Below are positions 1-10,031 of a DNA stretch of 64,000 bases, piece after piece. Both the position numbers and the translations under genes were made by a program. Every line of letters begins with the position of its first letter. The stretch's first letter is position 1. The notes under the pieces were generated by a model, which saw nothing but the letters and a program-made list of their open reading frames with translations, did no database searches and was not told where the DNA came from. The stretch spans positions 1,550,001 through 1,614,000 of the forward strand of contig JASISA010000001.1 in NCBI GenBank assembly GCA_031771865.1, written 5' to 3'. Origin of the DNA: Nothophaeocryptopus gaeumannii. Lineage: Eukaryota > Ascomycota > Dothideomycetes > Mycosphaerellales > Mycosphaerellaceae.

Positions 1-1
1 G

Positions 2-2173
2 ATTGCAGAATTGGCATCGACATTCGAAGAGTTGAGAGCGCGGAAGCCCGTACAAACCGCAGATATCGCGCTTCCCGAGGCCAACCAACGGAGAAGGGTC
101 AGAGTGCCTGTGCACGAACGGGATGTGGAAGAGATCAACTACGAGACAGAGCCTCAGCAAATGTCTAAGCGGCAGCAGAAAGCAGCTCCCACGTTACGAG
201 GCGAGATGCAAGGCGGCACGATGGCGGAGGCACTTGTAGAGGCTGAATTCCAAGAAGCTCGCAGCAGCCGGCGATCGGAGCACGACGAACGCTCGCGGTA
301 CTTTGCAGAGCAGGAACCAAGACGGACGACTCGACAAACCAAGCCGGTGAAGTATAAGGAGAGAAGTCCTTCCCCTCCGAAGCGATGGACTGAACTCAAC
401 AATCCGAAGAAATGGAAGTACTCCGTTGTATATCCCGAAACTGGCCCGCGACGGATCACGGTTGACTTTCAGGATCTTGAGCGATTAGACGATGGTGAGT
501 TCTTGAATGACAATGTCATCAGCTTCCAGCTGCGCTACATCGAGGAGAACATGATCCCGAAGTACAGGGAGAGAGTTCACTTCTTCAGCACGTTCTTCTA
601 CAGCGCGCTTTGCTCGAAGGGCAAAAAGGATTTCTCTTACGATGCCGTCAAACGCTGGACGAAGAGCGTCGACCTCCTGAACAAAGACTACATTATTGTG
701 CCCATTAACCAAGACTTGCATTGGTTTGTGGCGATTATCTGTAATCTGCCGAACCTGGACAGAAGACTCGCCGACTCCGACGACGCCGAGCCGGCAGAGG
801 AGAAACCTGAAAAGGACGAGAAGATAGCTTCGAGCACTGCTGCAGTCAAAGGACAATTTGAGAACCACATGAACGAACAAGACCAGAACATAGCCTCTTC
901 TGTTCCTGAGCGGGTGATGGAGGAGCTCTCGCCATCCGATAGGCACAGCGACGTCTTCACATTCGATGAGAATGGCGAGCTCGACAATGCGATACCCGAC
1001 GGTGCAGAAGATGACGACTTTGTTTCAAGCGCTCGCCCGAAGGCAGCCAAAGGGAAGAAGTCGAAGAGAAAGTCGCATTCGATTCGCAAGTTCAGCACGA
1101 TCAAACCCATGTTCATTTCTCTTGACTCCTTCGGCAATACCCGCACGCCTGAGCTCAGGAAATTGAAGATGTACATTGCGGAGGAAGCCAAAACCAAACG
1201 CAATATGGCCGTCGACATGGAAGATCTCCAAGGCGTGACAGCAAAGGGTATCCCTCAGCAGCCTAACTTCTACGACTGTGGCGTTTTCCTCCTCGGCTAC
1301 GTAATGGAGTTCGCGAAAGATCCCGACGCGTTTGTGAGGAAGATTTTGGAAAGGGAAATGACGGAAGACGACTTCGAGAACTTCAATGCTACAAATCTGC
1401 GTAATGAGATTCGCGGGAACCTACTTGAGATGGCTCAAGTTCAGGAAGAGCAACATCTGAAGCTGAAGCGCGAGAGAGCGTCCGCGAAGAAGGCGGCTCA
1501 ACAGCCGCCGCTTCCACCTTCAACGCAACGTCCAGACGCTACTACCCTCTCTGCTGGACAGCTGAATCCTCACCCTGCAGCTACACATGATGAGGCACAG
1601 ACTCCATCTAAGCTTGACCATATTTCAACGCCTGCAGTGCTGCCAGCAGCATCGAGCCAAACGATGGATTTTGCGGATGACAATTTGCCAGTGTCGCCGC
1701 CGAAGACGCGCGATCCAGATGCGCATGCCTCATCGACGCATCCGCAGAAACCCTCATCAGCTCCTGCCGCAATCTTTGCTCACAACCCGCACGAAGAAAC
1801 AATGGAGGTCGAGCGCGATGCAGACAACGAGCGTATTTTTGATCATGCGGAGGAGATGTCTTCTTCTGTACCGAGCAATCAACAGGCGCAGGGACATTTC
1901 CTGGCAGGTATGGAAGAATATGCCAAAGCCGGCCACGGTGCGCCAAATGGTGAGGACGATACTGAGATGATCGATTTCAGCGACGATGATGAAGTGGACG
2001 ACGGGAAAGGGGAAGAGCCGAATCCGTCTCGCATCGAGCCAGACAGGCCGGTGATTTTGGACATTGGAGACGAGGAGCAAGACAGCACACTTCAAAGTCA
2101 CGAAAGGCTGGAGATTCTGGACTCTCAAAAGGCAGTCCTGCCAAAAGGGATCCACAAAAAGTTCGACGGCTGA
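2..2173 (+). CDS. ULP2: Ulp2-like SUMO protease (C48 family), 5' partial
   Basis: SUMO-deconjugating cysteine protease, expected in the nucleus. The frame is open to the left edge of the window, so the true start lies outside it; numbering here is from base 11. The catalytic domain is split: a first half (about 160-255) with LNDNVISF and the catalytic His in DLHWF (about 237), an acidic low-complexity insertion (about 255-365), then the Asp in SLDSFG (about 372), the Q-rich oxyanion segment GIPQQPN and the nucleophile Cys in YDCGVFLL (about 423). A long insertion between His and Asp is typical of the Ulp2/SENP6-7 branch rather than Ulp1. About 250 residues of Ser/Pro/Asp/Glu-rich disordered tail follow. 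All three catalytic residues are visible. The branch assignment rests on the split domain and is less certain than the family. Confidence 0.9.
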   Translation: MAELASTFEELRARKPVQTADIALPEANQRRRVRVPVHERDVEEINYETEPQQMSKRQQKAAPTLRGEMQGGTMAEALVEAEFQEARSSRRSEHDERSRYFAEQEPRRTTRQTKPVKYKERSPSPPKRWTELNNPKKWKYSVVYPETGPRRITVDFQDLERLDDGEFLNDNVISFQLRYIEENMIPKYRERVHFFSTFFYSALCSKGKKDFSYDAVKRWTKSVDLLNKDYIIVPINQDLHWFVAIICNLPNLDRRLADSDDAEPAEEKPEKDEKIASSTAAVKGQFENHMNEQDQNIASSVPERVMEELSPSDRHSDVFTFDENGELDNAIPDGAEDDDFVSSARPKAAKGKKSKRKSHSIRKFSTIKPMFISLDSFGNTRTPELRKLKMYIAEEAKTKRNMAVDMEDLQGVTAKGIPQQPNFYDCGVFLLGYVMEFAKDPDAFVRKILEREMTEDDFENFNATNLRNEIRGNLLEMAQVQEEQHLKLKRERASAKKAAQQPPLPPSTQRPDATTLSAGQLNPHPAATHDEAQTPSKLDHISTPAVLPAASSQTMDFADDNLPVSPPKTRDPDAHASSTHPQKPSSAPAAIFAHNPHEETMEVERDADNERIFDHAEEMSSSVPSNQQAQGHFLAGMEEYAKAGHGAPNGEDDTEMIDFSDDDEVDDGKGEEPNPSRIEPDRPVILDIGDEEQDSTLQSHERLEILDSQKAVLPKGIHKKFDG

Positions 2174-2583
2174 GAGGAACTGATCTGACTTGAAGTCTGA
2201 GGTATTCAGAGCGTGCCATTCGTGCAGGGGTACGGGTGGCGCGTGCCCAGCTTTTCGCGCGTTCATAGCTTCATGGCCAGTACAGGGTCCGTGTCAAACC
2301 CAAGGCTTCTATTCTATCTTGAAATGATAGACAACTGCTGTACCATTCGTCCCAAACGCCACGCTAACATTGATCTCGTTCCCGCATCCATAAATCGGTT
2401 CAAACAGCAGCGCCGAAACTCTTCTGCTGCTCCTCCTTCAAAGCATTCGAAATATGCCCATTCGCCCCTCGTCCTCTCGTCCCATCCGCTGTTCCATCCT
2501 TCTCAGCTGCAGCTACCGCTTCATCGACTTCTGCACACACAAGAAGTTAGCAAATTCACCCCAATCAAACAGAGTACCGGCAT
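2174..2583. other. Convergent intergenic region, no gene seen
   Basis: This is the 3' junction between the SUMO protease and the convergent cyclotransferase-like gene. It is pyrimidine-rich towards its right end. I see no conserved coding signal or RNA gene. Confidence 0.5.
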
Positions 2584-3123
2584 TCACGAAATACCGATAA
2601 TCGACTCCCTACCAGCATATTCCCCCTCCCCCTCCCTCCCCACCCAATACTTCATCTTCTCCCGTTGGAATTCCCCAAAATCCCACTCGCTATCCTCTAG
2701 TTCTTCTGCTGGAGCACTCCAAATATAAGTCTCCGCCTCGACTTCTTCTCCCTCTACATTACCCTGCCCGTCGGAGTCTCCTACTGATGTTAGGATCTGG
2801 ACCTTGACGACGCGGCGTGTGTATTCGCTTCCTTCGAATATGTCGAGGCGCCAGATGTCGGCGGGGGTTAGGTTTGACACGAGGGTGCCCCGGACGGAGG
2901 AGGTTGGGTGCGGGAGAATTGCTGGGTAGTCTGCGGATTTTACGCGGTGGCGACGGTGGGAATGGAGGATGGCGGGGGAGGTGGTGAGGTTGTGGGTTGA
3001 GTAGATGGGGTTGGAGGGGGACATGGAGCCGTGGCAGACACGGTGGAGGACTTGGGGGGCCATTAGGGTGCCGTAGAAGAAGGCTGCGTGGGTTTCCTGA
3101 TCTTTTGTTTCTGAGTTCGCCAT
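2584..3123 (-). CDS. Gamma-glutamylcyclotransferase-like (AIG2/GGCT fold) protein
   Basis: 179-residue single-exon protein. The N-terminal FFYGTLMAPQVL (about 15-26) is the YGTL substrate-loop signature of the GGCT/AIG2-like fold, and VRGTLVSNLTPADIWRLD plus FEGSEYTRRVV (about 80-105) form the conserved second half, including the Glu region that carries the catalytic acid in this family. The sequence ends soon after the domain. Members hydrolyse or cyclise gamma-glutamyl amines; the exact substrate cannot be read from the sequence. It is convergent with the SUMO protease. The start is the only upstream ATG that keeps the domain complete. Confidence 0.8.
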   Translation of the reverse strand: MANSETKDQETHAAFFYGTLMAPQVLHRVCHGSMSPSNPIYSTHNLTTSPAILHSHRRHRVKSADYPAILPHPTSSVRGTLVSNLTPADIWRLDIFEGSEYTRRVVKVQILTSVGDSDGQGNVEGEEVEAETYIWSAPAEELEDSEWDFGEFQREKMKYWVGREGEGEYAGRESIIGIS

Positions 3124-3795
3124 GGAGACCGATTGGAGAGATGGGTTTCGAATTTATGATCTTGCTTCTTGCTTCTTGCTTCTTGCGTATCTCCAGGGCT
3201 GAGGAAACGGTTTAGGGAAGATGTTCTCGGAATAATGCTAAGTACGAGAGCTGTTTGCTGGGTACACCGAGAGAGGGAATAGAAGACCGTTCTGGTGTCA
3301 AAGGGCTGGCTGGAAGATGATGATTGTCTACATTGAAGGACGCTTGTGACATTCACTTGCGCCTATCAGAGCACCACGATATCGGAGCAAGCATTCGAAC
3401 GGTCTTTGCTCGGATCAGCGGGTAGATCCTTCTCTACAGCCAATCAACATGAAGCAAGCGCGATCCAACGGCGATCTATCTCGACGTCGGGTCTCTCTGA
3501 AGAGTACGCGTCGTGGTCTTCACATCAAGCTTGATCTCTCTCTTCAGTCTTGTTGTGCTTGCGGCATTGGGCCAGCGCAAATTCTTAACCTCTTTCGCGA
3601 AAGGCACTCGGATGCTATGATGACCCGGTGAAACTGGACTAGAACTAAAGACTTGCATTTCTCATTCCTTCCGCTCACTTCCGATCGGGATCTTAGGAAT
3701 CGACGAGAGCTGTAAGTGTATTACCTTACTCCTTCCCCTACGACACCTCCTCTCTGGCATCAAGTGTCTCCCAAAAAAAAAACCAGTGTTACAAG
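3124..3795. other. Divergent intergenic region
   Basis: Shared upstream region of the cyclotransferase-like gene (minus strand) and the PQ-loop gene (plus strand). It contains a short 7-bp-period microsatellite (CTTGCTT, about 3.7 copies) at 3161-3186, and an A-run just before the PQ-loop start. No further gene is seen. Confidence 0.5.
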
Positions 3796-4769
3796 ATGGC
3801 GGCCTCCACTGGGACTGCCTTGGGCTTGGCAGAACTGATCAGATCGCAAATAAGCTTTACAATACCCAACAGTCTGGAAGAGCAAGGCTTCTCGTAACAA
3901 CTTCTTGGCAGTCAGAGCTCTTACTAACAGTTTACAGAGCCATGTCGTTGGTCAAGTGGACAGTCACGCACATCGCACCGGTCTTCATCGTCACCTCGCC
4001 CGTCACCTCATACGCCGATCAGATATGGAGCATCCACAAGAACCGGTCTTCGGCGGGGTTCTCTCTCGACATCCCGTTGATCATGTTGTTTGCTTCTATC
4101 CTCAAGTGAGTCTATGACAGCTGTCAGTACCTTCTTGCTGGTAGCTAGACTGACTTGGCGGGAAACTTCAGAATCTTCTTCTGGTTCGGCGATCGCTACG
4201 ACTTTCCCTTGCTCATCCAGGCAAGCATTATGGTTGTCGTGCAGCTGGTACTGCTCCACATTGCACTTATCAACCGACCCCCCTTTGGAGCCCAGCATAG
4301 CCTCAATAAACCTTTTGCTGGCGCGACGGAGGGCGAGGGATATATCACGCGACCTTTCAATTTCTGGCAGTGGAGACATCGGAACCCGTACTGGCAATTC
4401 ATCGCGTACTACACTGCTGTGCTCGCGGTCCTGCAGTATCTGATCGGAAGTAATGCTACTTATATCGCCCTGCAAGGGTACGTCGCGCTGAGTGTGGAAG
4501 CCATTCTTCCGATTCCGCAGATTCTGGAGAACGAGCGATTACGATCTTGCAAGGGCTTCCGATTGAGTGTGCTCATCAACTGGCTTGTGGGTGACGCATT
4601 CAAGATGACGTACTTCTTCCTCTCCGAAGGTGGAGTGCCTTGGGCTTTCAAGCTTTGCGGGCTCTTCCAGGCGACATGTGACTGCTACTTGGGTGTGCAG
4701 TATTGGAAGTACGGCGAGGGAGAAGTGATCGGCGCAGGTAGCGATGAGAAGGACCCAAGGCTAGCTTGA
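3796..4769 (+). CDS. ANY1: PQ-loop membrane protein, Any1/SLC66A2 type
   Basis: Predicted 287-residue multi-pass membrane protein of the PQ-loop/SLC66A2 family, whose yeast member Any1 acts on phospholipid distribution in endosome/Golgi membranes. My model has three exons: 3796-3893, 3938-4105 and 4172-4769. The first intron (44 nt) has a TACTAAC branch site just before its TTTACAG acceptor and joins TC to A in frame, giving ...EEQGFS-AMSLVKW. The second (66 nt) has donor GTGAGT. PQ-loop-like helices are visible at SPVTSYADQIWSIHKNRSS and SVEAILPIPQILENERLRS. A simpler model starts at the ATG at 3942 and drops the first exon, which is an inference from splice signals and phase. Confidence 0.8.
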
Positions 4770-5694
4770 TATACGCTGTGGTATAGAGTTGGACAATTCT
4801 TGTTCTTGGCACCTTTTATCGAGTCATATCACCAGAACCAAAGTACGGGCCGACAGAGGTAAGCCGATCCGGTAACTGGAAGCTCTGAGGAGCTCTTGGA
4901 TTCCGAGTACCTGGACTCTTCCCGAAGTATACCACACTCGTTGCACGCACTTCTCTGGATTCGCTCAACTCTCTCCTCTCTGCTTAGTTCGGTGCTTCTG
5001 CTGGGAAGTGGGCAACTATTCCGTCGAGGCCGCAATTCACGAATGAGGTCTTGCGTTCAAGAGGAAAATTTGGAGTCTTCACGCGAAAGTTTGTCCTCAA
5101 GGAAGCTCTTGACGATGAGGCCTATTGAACCACTGAGCGATTTCTAGCCTGCTACGTCTCTGAGAGGGGCGGGTGAAGGTAGCAGCATGAGGCCCAATCG
5201 CACTGTCAATTTCGCCTTGGCGTGATTGCAAGTCAGAAGTAGATGCTCATAAACCTCAGCTCCCTTCTCACTCTTTCTCTCATGATTACTTTCGTCCAAT
5301 CTCTGCAACCTATTAGCAAGCGCCTCCTCACTCCTCTTGTGCAACTCAAGCCTCGAGCAACCTTCAGTGTCGACAACGTATACTCTGCCCTGATATCATC
5401 GTCCCATCTGTGGCCATACCGTCTCGAAGCCAAGTCGTTGGTAGGTATATCCCATGTCCTATCTCTGTTAAGACAAAGCTGACCGAGAATCAGAGAAGGT
5501 CAGCAAATCCATACAGATCCACCGAGTCGAGCAGACACCCACAGATTTTCGTCTTACGGATCTCGTCTTGCTGGGCCATCATCCAAGCAACCAAGCTACT
5601 ATTCCAGCAACGCAACTCACGTCGCCGTGATTACTTACAGAGCGTTGGACAACAAACCTTTGTCATCTTTCTTCAAGAGCCAAGGTCTGTAGCG
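4770..5694. other. Intergenic region upstream of the bZIP gene
   Basis: About 0.9 kb without a convincing reading frame. Its right part is probably the leader of the bZIP gene. Nothing else is recognised. Confidence 0.4.
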
Positions 5695-8339
5695 ATGGAG
5701 TCGGATCAGAATCAGTATCCTGAGAATATGTCCAACCAATAGTAAGTGGTCCGACCTTTGCAATGGTCAGCTTGCCTAACAGCCATCCAGCACGAACAAC
5801 AATGGGCTTGATTTGAATGGTATGACATTCGACTCCCAGCCAAGCAGCAACGAGGCAGACGTAAACGACTTCCAGGACGATGGCACCCAAGACAAGGAGC
5901 TTCAGCCGCCGGAGCAGTTCGACGATCCTTCCCAGGATGGTCTGGTGCAGCAGAACCATACTTCATTCCAGTCGTTTTCCTCATCGAGCGGCGACTGCTT
6001 TTACGACCCACTGAGCCAGGCCCAGGCACAGCAACATGCTGCGCCGATGCAGCAGCAGCAACAGTTACTGCAACAGCCTCATCCACTGGCGTTCCCAAGC
6101 CAGCATGCCTTCATGAGCCAGCATTCGTATGGTCAACCGACGCCAGCTACATACGATTCGTCGATGACTATGGGTATGCCGACGCACAACCCTCAGTCGT
6201 TCACGTTACCTCTCCGATGTAAGTACTCTCCTCTCTCTTCTTAACTCTGCCTTCACGCCTGGCCAAATCGGGAAGGACGCTCCTTGGTATAGCCTTCCAC
6301 GTGGTGACTTGACCTTCTTGTCCTGATCGGAAGCAACTGCATGTTGCTGATTGACGGGTGACTGCTGGTTGGAAGGTAGTCGTTGCTGCCATTCGACTGA
6401 GAAGACGTCGACTCAACTTTGCTGCGGAGCTTGTTGATCGAGGGCCACACGTTCAAGGTCACCGTATTGTTTCAACGTATCCTTCATCGCCCAAGATGTC
6501 CAACGGACCCTGGCATCCAGGAGAACAGCCGCCTTTCCTACAGCCGGACGAGCAGGTGGACTCCGCACTGGGATTTCCGCCGCAACAGAATTTCTTGCCA
6601 AATGATCCATTGGGGCTTCCCCTCCAATCGGGCCCAGCACCAAGAGTGTTCCAGCAGCCCATAGAACTACCAGACTGGTACCAACAGCGACAACGCCCTG
6701 AGGCCAACACCTTCTCTGCCACGACCGCGTGGTTGACTGGCGTACCAGGCAAGTGTCGTCGATGCCAAGCCGTAAAGCCTGGAACCACGTGATGAGCACT
6801 TTGCCGTTGAACGCACTCGCCGATGCCGGTCACATCCTTTTCCCCACCCTCGCAAGTTTGCACAATCTAATCTGATCATCTCTGCGCCCGGATGAGAAAG
6901 CATCTTCTCGTTCCGCACCTCTCGCGATGACAACTCCTCCACTGCACAGTGCTAACGAGGAGCGTCCAGATACACCAAACTACCAACCTCAGCCAGGTTA
7001 TGGCATCCCTCTTCAGTCGCCAGTAGACGGAGTACCGGACTGGCGCTCGTTTGACGGCGGTCATCACCAGCGCGCGGGCAGCGATGCTACGCCGCAGCCG
7101 AACCAGGCCAAAGTCCCGATTCCACCCCAGACGCGCACCAACAGCCAGCAGAGCACTGCCACCAGTCCTGGCGCGCAGCAGAACGGCGACAACAGTATGG
7201 TCGTCCAGGCTAGCGGGCCGATGAGCAGCTCCATCACTGTCCCATCGCGCCCTCGCCCGGGACGCAAGCCTATCCCGGCGGAAGATGCACAAGACCGAAG
7301 GCGTATGCAAAACCGCATGGCTCAGCGGAACTTCCGAGACAAGCGACAGCAGAAACTTCAGGAGACTTTGCATCAGCTCGAAAAAGAAAGGGCCGAACGG
7401 AACAACTTGGTGGCCGATCATGCCCGTGTAATGCACGAGGAACAATCCAGAAGCCGAGCACTTCGTGAAAGAAATGCCGAACTTGAGCACCAACTGAAGC
7501 GGGCTGAACAGGCCCGAAAGGAAGCAGAGGACCGGCTTCGAGAGTTGAACGAGTCTATGCAACGAAATGCTCAGCTCTTTGGTGCTGCACAAAGCGTGAG
7601 CAATTTCCGAGCTCATGCGCAAATGCCTCCACATGCTCATTCCGCTCCGCAATCTCAACCCACTCCACCATCGGAAGATTCCAACAACGCCTACGAGATT
7701 GACTTCACCAACTATGGGCGCACCAAGTCATCGACGTATGGCCTGCATGCCTCTATCACCAACGATAGTGAGCGCATGGACTTCTCCCTGGATCGAAGCG
7801 ACGACCACTGTGGCTTTTGCACGGATGATCAAAATTGTGCGTGCAAGCAAGAGGCTGCGAAGCCAATTGAGCCGCCGCCGCCTTCTGTCATCGCCCTCAC
7901 TGGACCCGGCAGCTGCGATATGTGCCGCGCTGACCCTATTCGCGCAAAGGCCTGTAGGGACATGGCGCTGTCGGCGAAGATGTCTGCGCGTCCCCCAGTC
8001 TTGGAGCCTCCGGTCACTACGACTTCCTTTGAAGAGGAACCGGCTTTGACACCGACAACGAGCAACACATCTATGCCCCCGCCGCGGATGTCATGCTCCG
8101 CCATGGTTGACCAGTTCAACAAATTTGGCGAGCGCACTTCTTCCATTGCAAGCCTGTTCGGTGGTCGACGCCTCACAGCCTACCCAGCCCAGAAGGGTGG
8201 CTACGAATTCGAGGAGACACAGGCGGCGGAGGTATTGTCGACACTTCATCGTCGCAGCACAAAAGCAGACACACCAGAATCGAATGATAGCAGGCGTCCA
8301 AGCCTTGCACACTCGCGTACGAATAGCATGACGGGCTAG
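5695..8339 (+). CDS. Yap-type bZIP transcription factor with Cys-rich C-terminal motifs
   Basis: Nuclear bZIP regulator in about four exons: 5695-5741, 5791-6218, roughly 6380-6771 and 6897-8339. Introns 1 (GTAAGT...CCAG) and 3 (donor at 6772, acceptor 6896) keep phase; the acceptor of intron 2 is uncertain (6380, 6443 or 6458 would all be in frame). The N-terminal half is Gln/Pro-rich with a polyQ run coded at about 6047-6075. The basic region QNRMAQRNFRDKRQQ carries the NxxAQxxFR signature of the Yap/Pap1 class (coded near 7306-7350), followed by a heptad coiled coil to about 7560. Two Cys clusters follow: CGFCTDDQNCAC (about 7808-7845) and GSCDMCRADPIRAKAC (about 7907-7955), resembling iron-sensing Cys-rich regions of HapX. 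The bZIP lies far from the N-terminus and I see no HapX CCAAT-complex motif, so I do not call it HapX. Confidence 0.82.
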
Positions 8340-10031
8340 CGTTCACTGTGTGTACAAATCGGAGGACTGAATGTGTGATGGCGGCGACGGCGTTCGACTT
8401 TACAGCGGACATTGGTTGGTGGCATTCATTTGCAAAATATCCCAGATGCGTACTGTCCGCTCCTGTGAAGAGCGATTTTGGAAGCTTTTCGCTTAGTCTT
8501 TCGATAATGAGATGACATGAATGGAGTTCACGGTGGCACGAGTCTGGCTTCTCATCTCCCAAGGATGCTAGTCTGCCGCTGATATCAACTCTACCATCGA
8601 CAGATGTTACGGCAGCCTCTTCATCATCCAATTGATCACGCTTCGAAAAGTGTGCATCGTACGGTTCGCCTGTTCGGTACACCCGGCAGATCTTCCGAGG
8701 CTGAAGGATGGCGTCAGCGAAAGTCTATGTCCCCGGCATCATCCGAGCTCCTTCCACAGCTCCCACAGTTCCGACATCAGAATCAACGGCCATGCCCATT
8801 TCGAATCAAGGACAGAGCAACCTTGCTGACTGTCATGATCAAGTCACCTCAATAACACAGCACTACACCCTACGCTGCACGGCACATCCATCAAACGATT
8901 CGGCACCGCGAATTCGCCTACCGCCCTAGCGGCCAGCGGCACCAACCTCACGTCGAGCACTGACCTGCTCTTACACTTTTTATGGCTGGGTAGGGCTCGC
9001 GCATAGGCGTCGCTCTTTACCCAGAACCGTAACAAAAACGCATGAGACATTCTGGAAACTTGCCAAAAACGCTGGAACACTCCGCCCTTCAACAGCGAGC
9101 GGCGCTCAGGCAGTCGGAATGCGAATTCGCATGCTTCGCCGTGCTCGTATACGCTCCCCGTCCTGGCAAGGACCTCAGCAGCGGGACCTGCTTTCATAGG
9201 CTATCAGCAATGTGGACCCCACGGCTGTGCTGCATGAAGGGTCGCTGCTAATTGGAGCATGCGGGCGACTTTCGCGAACCCTTCATTTGGTAAGAACTCA
9301 GAGGCTCGCAGGCCCGCTTACACTCCGTTCTCATGGCCCTATTCGCACTAATCCAGGATCCACCTTATACAGAGGGCAGTTGCGCGTCGAAGGATTACGA
9401 TGTACGGATGCTTGGCCTCATGGCAATAGCTTAATTCCCATCAGGATGAGCTTTGTTGCTCCCAGGGCATCGCTCCCATTTTGCGCCACATGGTATTTTA
9501 CTCACACGCCTCAGCGCTTTGAGTGTCTAGTGCACGAAAATCCTGCCAACAAGAGGTTAACACTTCCGAGGACCTGAATTCCAGCAGTGAGGTCAGCTGA
9601 TATCTGTTCGGCCTTGAAGTATGTTCTACTCTTTCTGCCGGGATCACTCCTACGCCTTCGAAACACAACATTATGCTCCTGCGCAACGCGTGATGGTCCT
9701 GCCCTATTGCAACTAACCTAACCTCCGTGCAAGCGTCTTCTGCGAAATAGGATTCTGCGGAACTCTAGCGTCGCTTCTTTTGATCCTTCTACACCATGTG
9801 TCTGGATGACAGATGAACCCCTTACGTCTTTTAGCAATCCACCAGAGCATCTTCTGTCCACTTCAGCTGGGGCTTCAAGACCTTTCTTCTACATCGTACA
9901 TACTCCTTCTTGTACCGTGGCTGTGTCAGCGGGGCGAGTGCCGATAGAAGGAGCATTACCCATCCACGACCAGAGGCGTCAGCACTACAACTTCCACTTC
10001 GACCTCCACTTCTCATCCATCATCCTCGAAG
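8340..10031. other. 1.7-kb intergenic region, no gene seen
   Basis: Upstream region of the dual zinc-finger regulator and downstream region of the bZIP gene. Only short overlapping frames without protein character were found on either strand. Confidence 0.45.

Noticed and set aside
6876..7658. 260-codon minus-strand frame
   Set aside because: Antisense shadow of the bZIP coding exon.
5695..8339. Calling the bZIP factor HapX
   Set aside because: The Cys motifs are similar, but the bZIP is mid-protein and no N-terminal CCAAT-complex interaction motif is visible.
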